Assembly: GCA_014706295.1 (NCBI GenBank)
Contig: JACSVZ010000002.1
Location: forward strand, 134,667,200-134,731,199
DNA from: Lycocorax pyrrhopterus obiensis
Lineage: Eukaryota; Chordata; Aves; Passeriformes; Paradisaeidae
Direction: 5' to 3'
DNA: 64,000 bases
Made by a program: the position numbers and the translations under genes. Shown one piece after another: positions 23,680 to 36,100 of this stretch. Below the pieces are notes generated by a model. The model saw only the letters and a list, made by a program, of their open reading frames with translations, searched no databases and was not told the origin of the DNA. Numbering within the stretch: position 1 is the stretch's first letter; each line of letters begins with the position of its first letter.

Positions 23680-26600
23680 CTGTTCTGTTTTAAATGTATG
23701 CTTACTTTTTATTTCTGCTTTGTTAGTCCTCTGTCTCCTTATCACCCATGCATCAAATGGAGAAAATATTCAAGATATTTCTTAAAAATTACATCCTTGA
23801 TACTAACCCTATCATTTTGAAATGTCTGCTTTGTTTTCTCACTGCTTCTGTTGGTTGCAGAAAGAAAGGGAAGCAAAGATGACTGTATACTTGTAAACAC
23901 AGAACTGTTACCACAATGAGCAATGCTAGTCAAAAGGGGCTCTCAAAATGAGGAAAGTGATATGATGGAAACTTTTTTATTGAAATGTCAGAATTTGAAG
24001 ATTATTTTCTGGTAACAGAAGCATCGTTCAGCATAGACATACATTGTATTCAACATATTGTCCTAATAACCTTCTAATTTAGTAACTGGCTTTGGAGATG
24101 TCTTCCAAGTACAATTTAGAGACATTGACTATGTAATGTTAATAGAGGCTAAGTGTTAAATGTTGTGATGTTAAGTGCATGTTTTCTCCAGCATATCTAT
24201 TTAGCAATAAAGTGATTGCAATACTTGTTGGAATATACGAGAAGAATCTCTGCCAAATGATAGTAAAGAAGGGAGTTTAAAAAGAATTTTGGACAGTTGA
24301 GAATTCTTAGATAAAATCCTGATAATTTGTGTAGTTAATCTACACTGAGTCTCAAAAGTAAAATTGTCTCCAGTAATAAAAAAAAATACGTTCAAGACAC
24401 TTTTATAATCTGCAGAATATAATACTTTTCCACTGTCACATCATTGCTTGCTCCTTGTCTTATATATCGAAAAAGCAGCTCAGGAAAAAAAAATTAAAAG
24501 ACAACTCACGAGCATTCTGTCTGAAACACTGTCACTTCCTTTAGCCCAGCTCAGGAGAGAGCCTGGAGCAGTAGGTGATCCTACGCTGAGGAATAAATAG
24601 TGGCAGGAGTAGGAAAGGGAGCATGATCTCAGTGCACTTGGGATGCCAGCCCCCGATGTGATCTTGTACAATACCTAAGCACAGAAATGAAGGGTTTTGG
24701 TGAAAGGGAGACAAAAGATCTTACATTCACTTTTGTCAGAGGAATTGTACAGATGTAACTGAAGACATATTTTCAGAATTTGAGCGCCACAAATTACAGC
24801 TTTTAATTTAAAAAAAAAAAAAGTGCAATAAACCACAGTAAGAATATTGTTTTGTTTGAGCTTTATACCCTGCCAGTCATTATGGGAGCTGAATGTCAAC
24901 TTTTACTTCGTTGCAAGTTTTGGAGAAGTGTACCATACCTTTCTTCTGGAACCAAAATTAGACTAATTTCTGTCCTTACAATAAAATAGAAATAAACCAT
25001 AAGGGAAAAAAAAGTGAAACTTTAGGTTATCATTCTTCAGAACAATTCTTCAAAGTAAAATTAAATTAGAAAATAGGGCAGAGAAACTGTGATGTCTGCC
25101 ATTTCAACAGTACCCCAGGGGCTGAGAAGACTGCTGGAGCCAAAAGCATGAACCGCAGTACGTAAGTAGTTGTAGCCTGTAACCATGCCTATCTTCTGAT
25201 GATCAGCAGAAAGCCCATAAATCATGCTCCTTAGGGACTGAAAGGCTTAAATAAGTATTAAAGGACTCAGTCATGCACTGGCAGAATTATACATATGATA
25301 ATCTAGAAGATTTAATTTCTACTTTCTTTTGGACATTTTTTTCTGTCCACTGAGCCCTTTAAAGCAGAGGAGTATGTGAGGCCATGCCAAATGCAGATGT
25401 TTCACTTTCCTTTCCCTGAACTCAATACTGAAGTTTTTTATTCTCCCTTTGAGGGATATTTTCAGATCAGCTGGACCTCTGTGTTGATTTTCATTATTTA
25501 ATATCAGCTTCTCTTCTTGGGGAAAATACTAAGTTTGGATTTTTTTTTAGCTAGCATGAAAATTAACAAAGGGAATATTACAAATCACATGGCTCAGTCT
25601 AAAAACAGCTACTGATCATCTGCAATGCCCTCATGACACTCCGAAACCTTCCTTCACCCCAGTGCTGGTTTGGCCCACAGCTGGCAGTTGAGTATTTTCT
25701 GACTGATAGCTGGCTTGGTGAATACAACTAATAATATCTCTGGGCCCAAGTCCACTCCCTGCTGTTTAGTACTTCTGGGGAACAGCATCTTGCACAGTAA
25801 GCAATTGTTGAAGTATCAAAATCCACATTTTATCTGCCCCTCATGAGGGATGCAGAGGGATGAGGCTGGGACAATTTCAGGCAAGGGGTTTTTAAAAGGG
25901 AATTCATGTTGTGCTACTGCTGCCCCTTTACAAAGTGTCACCTTCAAAATGCTTTTTAAATATTAGGGAAAGATAAAATACCTTTTATCTTATCCCATAT
26001 ATATATGGGATAGAAACTAGGGGCTAAATCCCTGAAGAATTTTAAGGATTAATCAAGTAGAACATATTTGAATGTCCGCAACTAAATTTCACCTGAATTG
26101 CTGTACCTAAATCCAAAATGGAAATAACCAATAATAAAAAAAAAAAACCCTTGGCTTGCTTCTCAGCTGGAGGTTTGAAACTCTGTAGCACCATTTATCT
26201 TGATTTCAAAGATCCTGGATGCTTTGCTTCTACCTCAAACTAGCAAATGTGGAAGGCTGAGACCGTCTCCAACAGACACATTCTCCAACCTTAAATGCAA
26301 AACAAGCATGAAATGTGTATCACTATTTTCAGTCTATGCCCCTAGTCCTTCCATTGTGGTTTAGCAGATGCATTCTGAGAAAACATCCAGGAATGGTGTC
26401 CTTGCAAAACACGGCTGTGGTGACTTTTTTGTTAGACAGCGACAGCACCCTAACACTGTACAACTGACTATTTCCTCTTGTTTGCTTCACGATATCAAAA
26501 CCTACATCTCTGAAGGTATCCTGAGTAACTAGTAGTGGAAGGCAGAATGGGGAGGAAGTGATCTAAACAGTCCCAGGAAATCAAGATTTGTTAGACTAGA

Positions 26601-27000
26601 AAGAGGCAGAAGAAAGGAGCCTATATTCTAGGAAAGATCCATGCATGGCTTCCTGTTTTCTGCCCCCCAAAAGATTTACATTTGCATTCATCAGTTACTG
26701 CATAAAATATTACATGTGTCCCACTACAGAAAACCAACTTGGAGTGGGGGGCTGAGAGCCCCCAGCTATAAATTTCCTTTGGATCAATCAGCCCACGACA
26801 AGCTCTGTCTGCAAACAATGTCCATGAAGTTGCTGTAAGTGAAGGCGGCAATGCATCTCTTGATGATTCCAGCTAGGGAAACACACACCTACCAGTGCCT
26901 GGGGAGCAGTAGATGTGGTTGTGAATGTACACTGAGGCTGACGACGTTCTTGAGTACCCATCTCTCACCCCCCAGCTGAGTGGCTCAGCCTGTAAATTAC
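23680..27000. other. Intergenic, no gene recognised
   Basis: AT-rich DNA with short chance frames on both strands. It contains the palindrome listed at 25991-26012 and A-runs near 24379, 24810 and 26138. No exon, RNA gene or further repeat identified. Confidence 0.6.
25991..26012. repeat. Perfect 22 bp palindrome
   Basis: TATCCC, then (AT)5, then GGGATA: a perfect self-complementary sequence with no spacer. It could extrude as a small cruciform; no function is implied. Confidence 0.9.
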
Positions 27001-27003
27001 TGC

Positions 27004-28125
27004 ACAGAATCACAGAATCACAGAATAAGCTGAGTTGGAAGAGACCCACAAGGATCATTGAGTCCAGCTCCTAACCCTGCACAGAACCATCCCCAAGAGT
27101 CACACCATGTGCCCCAGAGCATTGTCCAAACTCTTCTTGAACTCTGTCAGGTTTGGTGCTGTGACCACTTCCCCGGGGAGCTGTTCCAGTGTCCAAACAC
27201 CCTCTGGGTGAGGAACCTTTTTCTGATATCCAACCTAAACCTCCCCTGACACAGCTTCAGTCCATTCCCTCAGGTCCTGTCACTGGTCACCACAAAGAGA
27301 TCAGTGCCTGCTCCTTCTCTTCCCCTCGTGAGAAAATTGTAACTGCAATGAGATCTCCCCTCAGTCTCCTCTTCTCCAGCCTGAACAGGCCAATTGATCT
27401 CAGCCACTCCTCATACGGCTTCCCCTCAAGGCCCTTCACCATCTTTGTTGCCCTCCTTTGGACACTCTCCAATAGTTCAATATCTTTCTTATATTGTGAC
27501 ACCCAAAACTGACCCCAGCACCCGAGGTGAGGCCGCCCCAGTGCAGAGCAGAGCAGGACAATCCCTCCCTTGCCCGGCTGGCGATGCTGTGCCTGATGGC
27601 CCCCAGGACACGCTTGGCCCTCCTGGCTGCCAGGGCACTGCTGGCTCACATTCAACTTTCCATCATCCAGGACCCCCAGGGCCCTTTCCATGGCACTGCC
27701 CTCCAGCATCTCATTCCCCAGTCTGTCTGTACATCCAGGGTTGCTGCATCCCAGGAGCAGAATCCAGCACTGTCCCTTGTTGAACTTCATGTGGTTGGTG
27801 ATTGCCCAGGCCTCTGATTTGTCGAGATGTCTCTGCAGAGCCTCCCTTCCTTCGAGGGAGTCAGCAGCTCCTCCCAGTTTTGCATTGTCTGAGAACTTGC
27901 TCAGTATCCCTTTCAGTCCTGCATCCAAGTCATTTATGAAGATGTTGAAGAGCACAGGGCCCGAGATGAAGCCCAGCAGAACCCCACTAGTGACAGGTCC
28001 CCAATCTGATGTCACCCCATTCACTGTAACCCTTTGTGCCTGACCCGTGAGCCAGTTGCTCACCCATCACACGATGTGTTTATCCAGCTGTGTGAGACAG
28101 TATCAAAGAGAGACACGACCTTACA
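27004..28125 (-). mobile_element. CR1 LINE, longest copy in the window, minus orientation
   Basis: The left end shows repeated CACAGAATCACAGAATCACAG, the reverse complement of the CR1 3' terminal repeats, followed by 3' UTR and then ORF2. About 1.1 kb is kept, 5'-truncated inside the reverse transcriptase domain near 28125. Clean terminal repeats and a long open frame make it one of the better preserved copies here. Confidence 0.92.
27287..28063 (-). pseudogene. CR1 ORF2 remnant: reverse transcriptase palm/thumb and C-terminus
   Basis: A 258-codon open frame encodes the C-terminal part of the CR1 reverse transcriptase. Residues about 26-48 match the region of the GVPQGSVLGP block and the following PVLFNIFINDLD, but the PQG core reads LLG here. 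The catalytic FADD box reads FSDN at residues 57-60 (about 27895-27884), losing the second catalytic Asp, followed by AKLGG. Downstream it carries the CR1 C-terminal motifs (LLEVQRRATKM-like, then GLFRLEKRRLRGDLI). The N-terminal endonuclease and most of RT are absent. It cannot be an active enzyme; the frame is kept only by chance since insertion. Confidence 0.9.
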
Positions 28126-29715
28126 AAGCGTTTTTTAAAAGAAAATAATGGACTTGGATCTGTTCTTTGACAAAATGGCTGTAGGTAAGGGCACATGGTG
28201 ACCATATTTTTCAACCCTCTTCACTGGTTAAAGCAGTATCTCCCTTATGGTGGCTCTTTGGAGAGGTGCAGGGACACTGTGCTGCCTCCCAGATACCTCT
28301 GATCAGGACATCACTCACAGGCAACTATAACCCAACTCCCCTCACAGGTTCCTGAGTAGCTCCATGGAACACACATGGGTCAGCTTTCGAACATTCGTGA
28401 TTGGAGCAGAGGTGTCTGGATCACTGGCTTACAGCTACCTATGGTTTCATGACTTTTAAAAAACGCCATTCACAAATCAAGGATGAGAGTGTGGTCAAAA
28501 AGTGACCCAGCACTAGCAGTGCTTGCTGAGCCTCATTCAGGTGCTCTGACACGCCTCAGACTCAGGTGTCTTCTCATCCAGGTTAAAGGCAACCCATACC
28601 AAGATGCTTTGCATTGGTATCTGCTTCTCTAATGCCATTTGATACGCTGATGCAGCTTGCTGGGTCAGCCAAGGGGGCTGAGATTCTGTGAAAGGATGTG
28701 TGAGTATTGCTTTGCTACTCCAGGTTATAATTCACATGTAACCTTACAGATATTTTTGAGAGATGTTTGATGCTTAAATTATGACTATCTGCAGGAAGAA
28801 GGTGTAAAAGAAAGGCAAGGAACACCACATAAAACCAGTCTAGCGAGGTCAGTTTTTCCATGCTGTTCTTTTTGTAATAAGAAATGACTGCCATGAGGGT
28901 GCACACATTTGAATTCTCAAACTCGAATTCTCTCTGTGCTTGGATGTGATCTACTTGGAGCAAAAAGCAGTGGACACATAAGATGTCTAAGAGCAGGATA
29001 ATAGGATCAGAGTATAGAGTTTTGTGAGGAAACTCTATCCTGCTTACTTTTTATCCAAAATGACCACTGCCTACTTAGAAGCGTTCTGGAGAAAGGTAAA
29101 TGGCATCATCCATGGAGGGGACAGGAGCAGGAGCTCTTGCCCAGGCAGCAGCAGGGCATCCAGCAGCTGCCAAAACAAAGGAAAACCACAGCTCACAACT
29201 GTAAAATCAGCCATTATTAAAAAGGAATATGGAAAGAGAAAAGTTTTGAAAAGCTTATGTAAACTTACAGGGAGGGAAGGTAGCAAATCACCCTTCTTAC
29301 CAGTGGCAGTAGCAGCAATAGAGTAGAAGCATGAAACTCTTGGCAAGACTTAGAGGAGATTTTTCCATTCCACTGATGTTTTTCTCACTCTCTCTGGTCA
29401 TATATCGTTCTTACATTAAAGTTTGCTCCCAAAAAACGCTTTGCTCCCAAAAAACCCTTTGCTCCTGCAAAATGCAAACTACCTTTAAATGAAGATGATT
29501 CCTGCAGGATCCCTTCCATTCATGTTTGTGCTCAGGGTATGACTCAGATGTTCACAACAGAAGAAAGATACTACTCCACCTTCAGAGGACCCACCAAACC
29601 AAGCTTTCTTTCAGACCTGCATCAGAACCCAGCCCTGTCCTGTCCTGTGCCAGATCTGGGTACACTGCAGTGTTTGGTACTGGCACATTTCCATTCAGTG
29701 GTCTCATGTACGAGG
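28126..29715. other. Intergenic, no gene recognised
   Basis: No exon-like sequence. Contains the 18 bp tandem repeat at 29422-29475. The portion 28200-28700 is fairly GC-balanced and may be an unrecognised old repeat. Confidence 0.55.
29422..29475. repeat. Tandem repeat, 3 x 18 bp
   Basis: Units 29422-29439, 29440-29457 and 29458-29475 all begin TTTGCTCC. The first two differ at one base (ACGC versus ACCC at the end); the third is more diverged (TGCAAAATGC). Confidence 0.85.
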
Positions 29716-29721
29716 AGATTA

Positions 29722-30165
29722 TCACAGAATCACAGGATGGCTGAGTTTGGAATGGACCTCTGAAAGTCACCTGCTCCAACCTCCCTGCTCATGCAGCAAC
29801 AGCTGGTTGCCCAGATAGCTTTCGAATATGTCCAAGGAACACTCTGGGCAACCTGTGTTTGATCATACACAGAGTAAAAAAGTGAGAGGTTTTGTGTTCA
29901 GATTTAATTTAGTTTTTTAGCTTTGTGACCATTGCTTCTCACGTTGTCACTGGACACCATCGGGAAGTCTGGCTTTCTCTTTCTCATCCCCTCCCACCAG
30001 GTACTTACTTAAACACGTGGATAAGATTCCCCTGAGCCTTCTCTTTTCCAGACTGAACAGTCCCAGATTTCTCAGCCTCTTCTCCCAAGTGAGATGCTCT
30101 AGTTCCTGAAATATCATCTACCTGCTGGGCTCACTCCAGCAAGTCCATGCCTCTCTTGAACTGGG
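29722..30165 (-). mobile_element. CR1 LINE fragment, minus orientation
   Basis: Starts TCACAGAATCACAGGATGGC, the reverse complement of the CR1 3' end, and continues with CR1 3' UTR motifs (CAACAGCTGGTTGCCCAGAT, CAACCTGTGTTTGATC, GCCTTCTCTTTTCCAGACTG) to CATGCCTCTCTTGAACTGG near 30165. Some internal deletion compared with the 5.1 kb copy. Confidence 0.85.
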
Positions 30166-30169
30166 GAAA

Positions 30170-33100
30170 TGAGTGGTGGTTCTTCTGAACTGGCACAGAA
30201 AGGCCAAGTGAGATGGATGCCTGTTCTGAGGTGTAAGGTCTGATACCTGGAAGGCTGAGGACAAAATACCTGAACCTGGTTGTGGACAGTCTAATAAGCC
30301 TGATAAACTGTTATGACCATACAATCCCAGATCCAGCAGAACAGAGGCCATAAAAAATTGTATTACAAATATTATTGTAACATCTAACCTGGTAGTGTTG
30401 TTTACACTGGGTGAGAGATTTGGCTGAGGTAGATGCAGCATGTTTAATTAAACGCTAAATTGTCAACAACTGCTTTGCCATTTGACACTGCAACACACAC
30501 AACATAATAATTTTCATTGCTTTTGCAATCTTCCAGCAAGATACTCTGTAAGTGGAGAGTTTTTCATAAAAGCAAGTAGTACCTTAATAGAGAAAACACA
30601 CCAGAGCAGCTAATGAAAATAATTTAATATTTTTAGTTAAAAAAAAAAAGTAAAACCCCAAACTATGTACGTCATACGTGTCCAGTGTGAGACTGTGGAC
30701 AAAAAATTCCTTCAATACTGTGTTACTTGTTCAAACAAACAGTAGAAGAAAGCCACCCTTTGAGTTAACCACCCGAAGTAAGCAATTAGCATAGCTTTGC
30801 TAAGAATGATTCCTGTTGCAGATATCTCTTATCTCTCAGATATCACTAGCTGATACCTCAGTTAAAGTAAATCTGCTTTGCCATTTTGTTTACACTGCTG
30901 GAGTGTAAACATTACATTAGTGTTTTCATTATACCAAAACCTTTCCATAAACTGCATCATATTGTATACAAGGTATAGAAAGCATTTGTGTGGGGGTTAC
31001 TGGATTCCCAAACAATGGATTGTTTCTTTTTCTTAGATATAGCTGGTTTGCTTTGAACAAGGCACTTAAACATTGATTATAAGGGAATGATTATCAAACC
31101 TGCTGGGGCAGACCTGATCCAAAAATCATTTAGGAATTGCAAAAACAGAAAAGGCCCCTAGTGCCCTCTGAGAGGTGAGATGTTGATGTTCAAATCCTTG
31201 TTCTAAATCAGGAAAAACAGGGACGTAAGCCTGCTGCTGAGTGTCCTGGGCACGCACTCAGGCTATACAGCTGACAAATCCCTCTCCATCTTCTTCGTTT
31301 GTTTTCCTGATAGGACAGGACTCAGAGAGTGCCCACCATGTAGGATGGACACCAGGAAAAGGAATACCATTTCAGCTCCTGCAAAGCTCAGCCTGCACGT
31401 ATGAAATTGGGAATTTAGCCATGTGGGGAATTCAGAAGTCTCAAGGGTTAGGTTGCAGCTGTAGAAGGCATAGCAGGTTTAAATTTTGGATGTAGGCACC
31501 TGAAAGTGAAAGGATTCTTTATCACTAATTCAGCCTGTGGGGTGATGACAGATGGGGTAATGGTTATCAAAAACATTCCCCACTTACTGTAATCCCACTG
31601 CCTGGCTGAAGGAAGGTGGTTGAATACTGTGTTCTTACACATTTCTGCCCATGAAACTAACACAACCTTGTCTGTAAACTAGCACATCTCTTCCTTTTGG
31701 TTTCTTTCTTTATCAGTAACTATGGTTGAAACAAAAAGTTATAAATTAAGAAAACACCATTCAGTCTCAGAAGATCTGAGTAAACACTGCAGGAAACTTG
31801 TCACAGACTTGATGCCAGACATAAAAGTATAGATAGCTATGCTGTTCACTTGAAAGCAAGACAATTTTGGGAACACACAGTGTGCCTAGGGCAATACTGC
31901 TGCAGGAATACTGCACATCCTTACTTCCTGATATTTACAGGGCAATCCCAACACTGCTATAGTTTAGGGGATTTTTAACACATGGATTAAGTCTGTCCTG
32001 CAAGTGAAGCTCTAAGGGTAAGCCAGCAGACTGCTGCTAGCAGAGCACCAGTGGTTTGGGACTCACCATGGGCTGAGCACACCTGCTGAGAACACCCAGG
32101 CCTTCCTGGGACTCTTCATCTGCCCCGAGTCCTGCAACACAGCATCCTCATTGCTACTAATATCTTTACGAGGTAGCTTGAGGCCATTTACTAAAACTTT
32201 TAGGGGCAGATCAGAAGATTGTAAAGTATAGGATTAAGGCCCTAATTTTTCAGTGAACTTTATATCTTTTCCATTCATCAGTTTGACAGATGCATCTAGA
32301 ATCACCATGTGGAAGGATCCTGAAAGCAGGTCTGGAGTTGGAAGCTCCTGATTAACACAACAGATACATTTCTAGTTTAATATTCCAGGCCATTTGACAG
32401 CATCAAGACACACAAGCCACCTATAGTGCTTGGAACAACTATGCTCTGGAAATTTTTATCCTCATTTTATATAATCTAGCAATAATAAATTGATTCTTAA
32501 AGTTCCTGGCAGGCTGCCCCAACACGAGAAGCATTCTATCCCTTGTTGAAACAAAGGATCGTTCAGCCAGACTTCTCCTCTAGCTCAGGGAGGTTTGGAC
32601 TGCAGTGACTTCTTGCTCTCAGCCATCCCCACATCATGTTACTTATTTGTGGCATTTTGTATAAGAGCTCCTGTGCAAATTAGAGCTTGGAGGCTTTGTC
32701 CGATGGATAACGAGAGCTGCAGTGTGCCATTCCCCCAGTGGCGAGCCTGCTTCCCTGTCACTTAATAAATCACCATTCCAAACACAAGAGAAAAAAATAT
32801 AAATATGTTGGAAATTTAAAATTGGATCTTTTCTGTCATTCTTCTCTCATCACAAATAAACCAAAAAGAAAAGAAAGACGCTTGTGGTACTAGAAGCCTT
32901 TGGATTGTCATAAATACTAACCAAAACCTCCAATAAGCTGCCAACCAGACTACTTCCCTCAAGTTTATTATTTCATTTCTGTTTCTGCCATTTAACTCCT
33001 CAACTGTAATATTTCCATGCAAACAGCATGGTGTGTCCAAAATATCTTATCTTACATTAGAGAGAAAACAAATCTTTTCAGGGAGAGCACTGTATCTTTT

Positions 33101-36100
33101 CCCCATATGGCTACAACTATGCAAACCCAAAATGGTTTCTCTCTTGGCAGGCAGGCAGGATTCCTAATGAGCCAATACACAGAAAACAGATAAAATTAAG
33201 AGACAAACAGCAGAGCATGTTTCATCCTCTTTCTTTCCCCATCATGTTTTGTCCAGGTTTTACATCCCAGTTATTACCACTAACACCAACAAATAATTAG
33301 AATTTACATTTCAACCAATGTCACTGGCCGATGTGCCCCAAGCACTGATGCAAATTTAACACTTCTCCCCCAAATTCATGGCTATCTGGAATTTTTATCT
33401 CGTCTCTGTTCTAATTTCTTCCTAACTTTGCCTAGTACTTTTTGATTCTTCTTACCTGACAGCTTCTTTTCTCTCTCTTTTCCATAACATGCTCTATGTT
33501 GTTTCACACAGTCCTTGTAGTTTCCCCAGGCTCCTCCTCCATTTGCCTTCTGTTTCTTTAGACATTCCTTTCAAACACTCTTCTGGAATAGAGGCTTCCC
33601 CCATGACTTCCCTTCACATCCTTTATCTTTACTCCCTCCTATGGGTCTGTAATAATTCCTCAGTTTGAGAACAATACAGATGGAAAAACCCACAGGGGGA
33701 AAATACCCTCAAATTCCCTACTGCTCCAGAACCAGTGATGCTGAGTCAATGGTTCCTGCATCATGGATATTTAACTAATGGATGGATGCCTCTTGTTACC
33801 CACATGGAGCCTGCCAGCTGATGGATATCCCCTTATATCCTATTTACTTTTCTCACAAGTGTAGCACTAACAGACAGAGGGGTGGAAGGGGTGGGCTGTG
33901 CTGGCTCTCTCCATGGGACCAGCTCAGAAGCTGTAGGGGAAGTGAAGATAAAGAGAACGTGGTGGGGTACTGGAATATGTGGCCTTTAACACCACGTATA
34001 TCCCTTTGTGGCTTCCTCTGCCCACACGTTCAACAGTCCTGCTGAGTATGGCTCTATACATGTGCAAATCACATACATGATAGCTCATTAATAATGTTTA
34101 ATATATAATTTTCCTTTTTTTTTCCCCAGGAAAAAACTTAGTATTTTATCAGCTTTTAGTTCTGTTGACTTCTAACAAGCTTTTTAGGGGGATTTTTTTT
34201 TTCCCCTGAGCTGGTTTTGGTGGTGAGTAGGAGTGAAGAAAGAAATTCAATAAGCCTGCAGGCAATTGCTGTATTGGCAGCGTGCATTGCTTTTCATTTT
34301 GGAATTGGCGTGAAGGCCCTCCAAGTAACATAAGCTCCCCTTTCTGAGAGAATTGACAGATAAATTATATACACAAGATGCAGTCGGATAGTTTTGGGGG
34401 GGATGAGGATTGAGTGAAGTCAAAATGGAAAGCTCATTTCACATCAGGGGTATTCCTTCACTCTACTGTTGACACAAGGCACCTTAGATCCAAAAGGCTC
34501 CTATAGCCCTCCACTAAATGAGGCAAAATTTGAAATTATGTGGCTGTCTAAATTTAGTTCCTCAATCTATAGTTGGCCATACCAGTAACAACTCAATAAT
34601 CAGAAGTGTTTAACCTCTCATAAATTCTGTTTACTTGGGGAGACACTGCAAATTATTAGTACCTTTAAGCTGTGTAATTTTAGTTTAAACTGTATATTTG
34701 TTGAAAACACTCATTGAATTTGCCCAGGAAACTAATATCTAACCTTGCTGAAAGCCAAAATAGATGAGTGTTCTTGTTACTTTTAACCTAATTTGAACCT
34801 TCTGGAGACTCACAGAAATTATCTGACATTTCCCATTCTTGGTAACATTTGCTTTATATTCAAATCATACAAAATATTGGATTATATTTTTCCTACTAAT
34901 AATTTCCAATAAGGTTTTCAAAGCTTTGGAAACTGACTGCCCTGAGTGAGTTTCAGATCTTCAGGGAGATTTATAAGGCAATATGAAGTGTGTAACAGGG
35001 AAGAAAAGAAGTTGAAATAAGCCTCTCCCTACGTATGCAGTAAGGAAGGCACAGCACTAAACAAATAGTACTAGTTAGGTCAAAAATAAACCTACAGAAA
35101 AGAAACAAACAGGTTGTTCTCTGTTCTATATACTGATCAAACTTCAAAATTTCCTGTACTACAAACAAAATTTCTTTGTCTTTTCCAAAATTCACTGAGG
35201 AAAAGGGTTTTTACATCGAGGAAATCATACAACACAAGGTTTGTAGAAGTGAGAAGGATAAACTGCAGTCTGATGTAGGATAAACTATTACTGTCTAAAT
35301 GTCATCACCTTTTGCCTCTTCAAAAATACATCAATCTGGCATCATGGGAGGAAAAATGCACCTTACAGCAGTAGAAATAGAGAAAAAAACCCCTGAGTTA
35401 TGCATTATGCGAACAATTATTATCAAATGACACAATGCATTTCTGTGGGCCCTACTGTAAAATACGAAAACATACAGAAATAATTAAACTAACACCCCCA
35501 AACTCCAAAAAGGTACTTTGACTTCTAATTCCTTAGAGGGGACATAAAGAATACATTTCTTTGCCGTGAGATTAAACAAGAAATCTCTGTCCAAGCCATA
35601 TGCAGGATCTTGATCCTTCTACAAGCAGCCTCACTGTTCAGTCACAAGGTGAATACTTCCACACGTTCTGTAAATGACTCTTTGGCACAGCACAGTATTT
35701 CCTTAAATACCATCACTTCTGATCTCTGAACACAATTCAGTCTTCTCAACATGGATATAAACAGATAATTGTCTTAAACAATTGCTTCCACATGCCCTGT
35801 CCAGGGTCGTTATTAGAGGAATATCATCTGCATGTTCCCACCTCTTACAAACTCACACAGTGCAGTTTCCAGCCTGTGGCCACTTCGGCCGAGGCAGCTG
35901 GAGCTGAGCAGCATGGCCAGCACCTTTCCAAGCTGCTACTGCAGTGTGTGCAAGCTCTCACAAGCAACTAATTTTTTTTAAGACAAATTCTTACATTTAC
36001 AGTAGATGTTCACTGCAGCAAGAAATTCAACCTACTGAAACAAGCTTAAACTTTTATGTTCTTCGCATTAAAATTTATCTTTGTGGCCAACTTAGTATAT

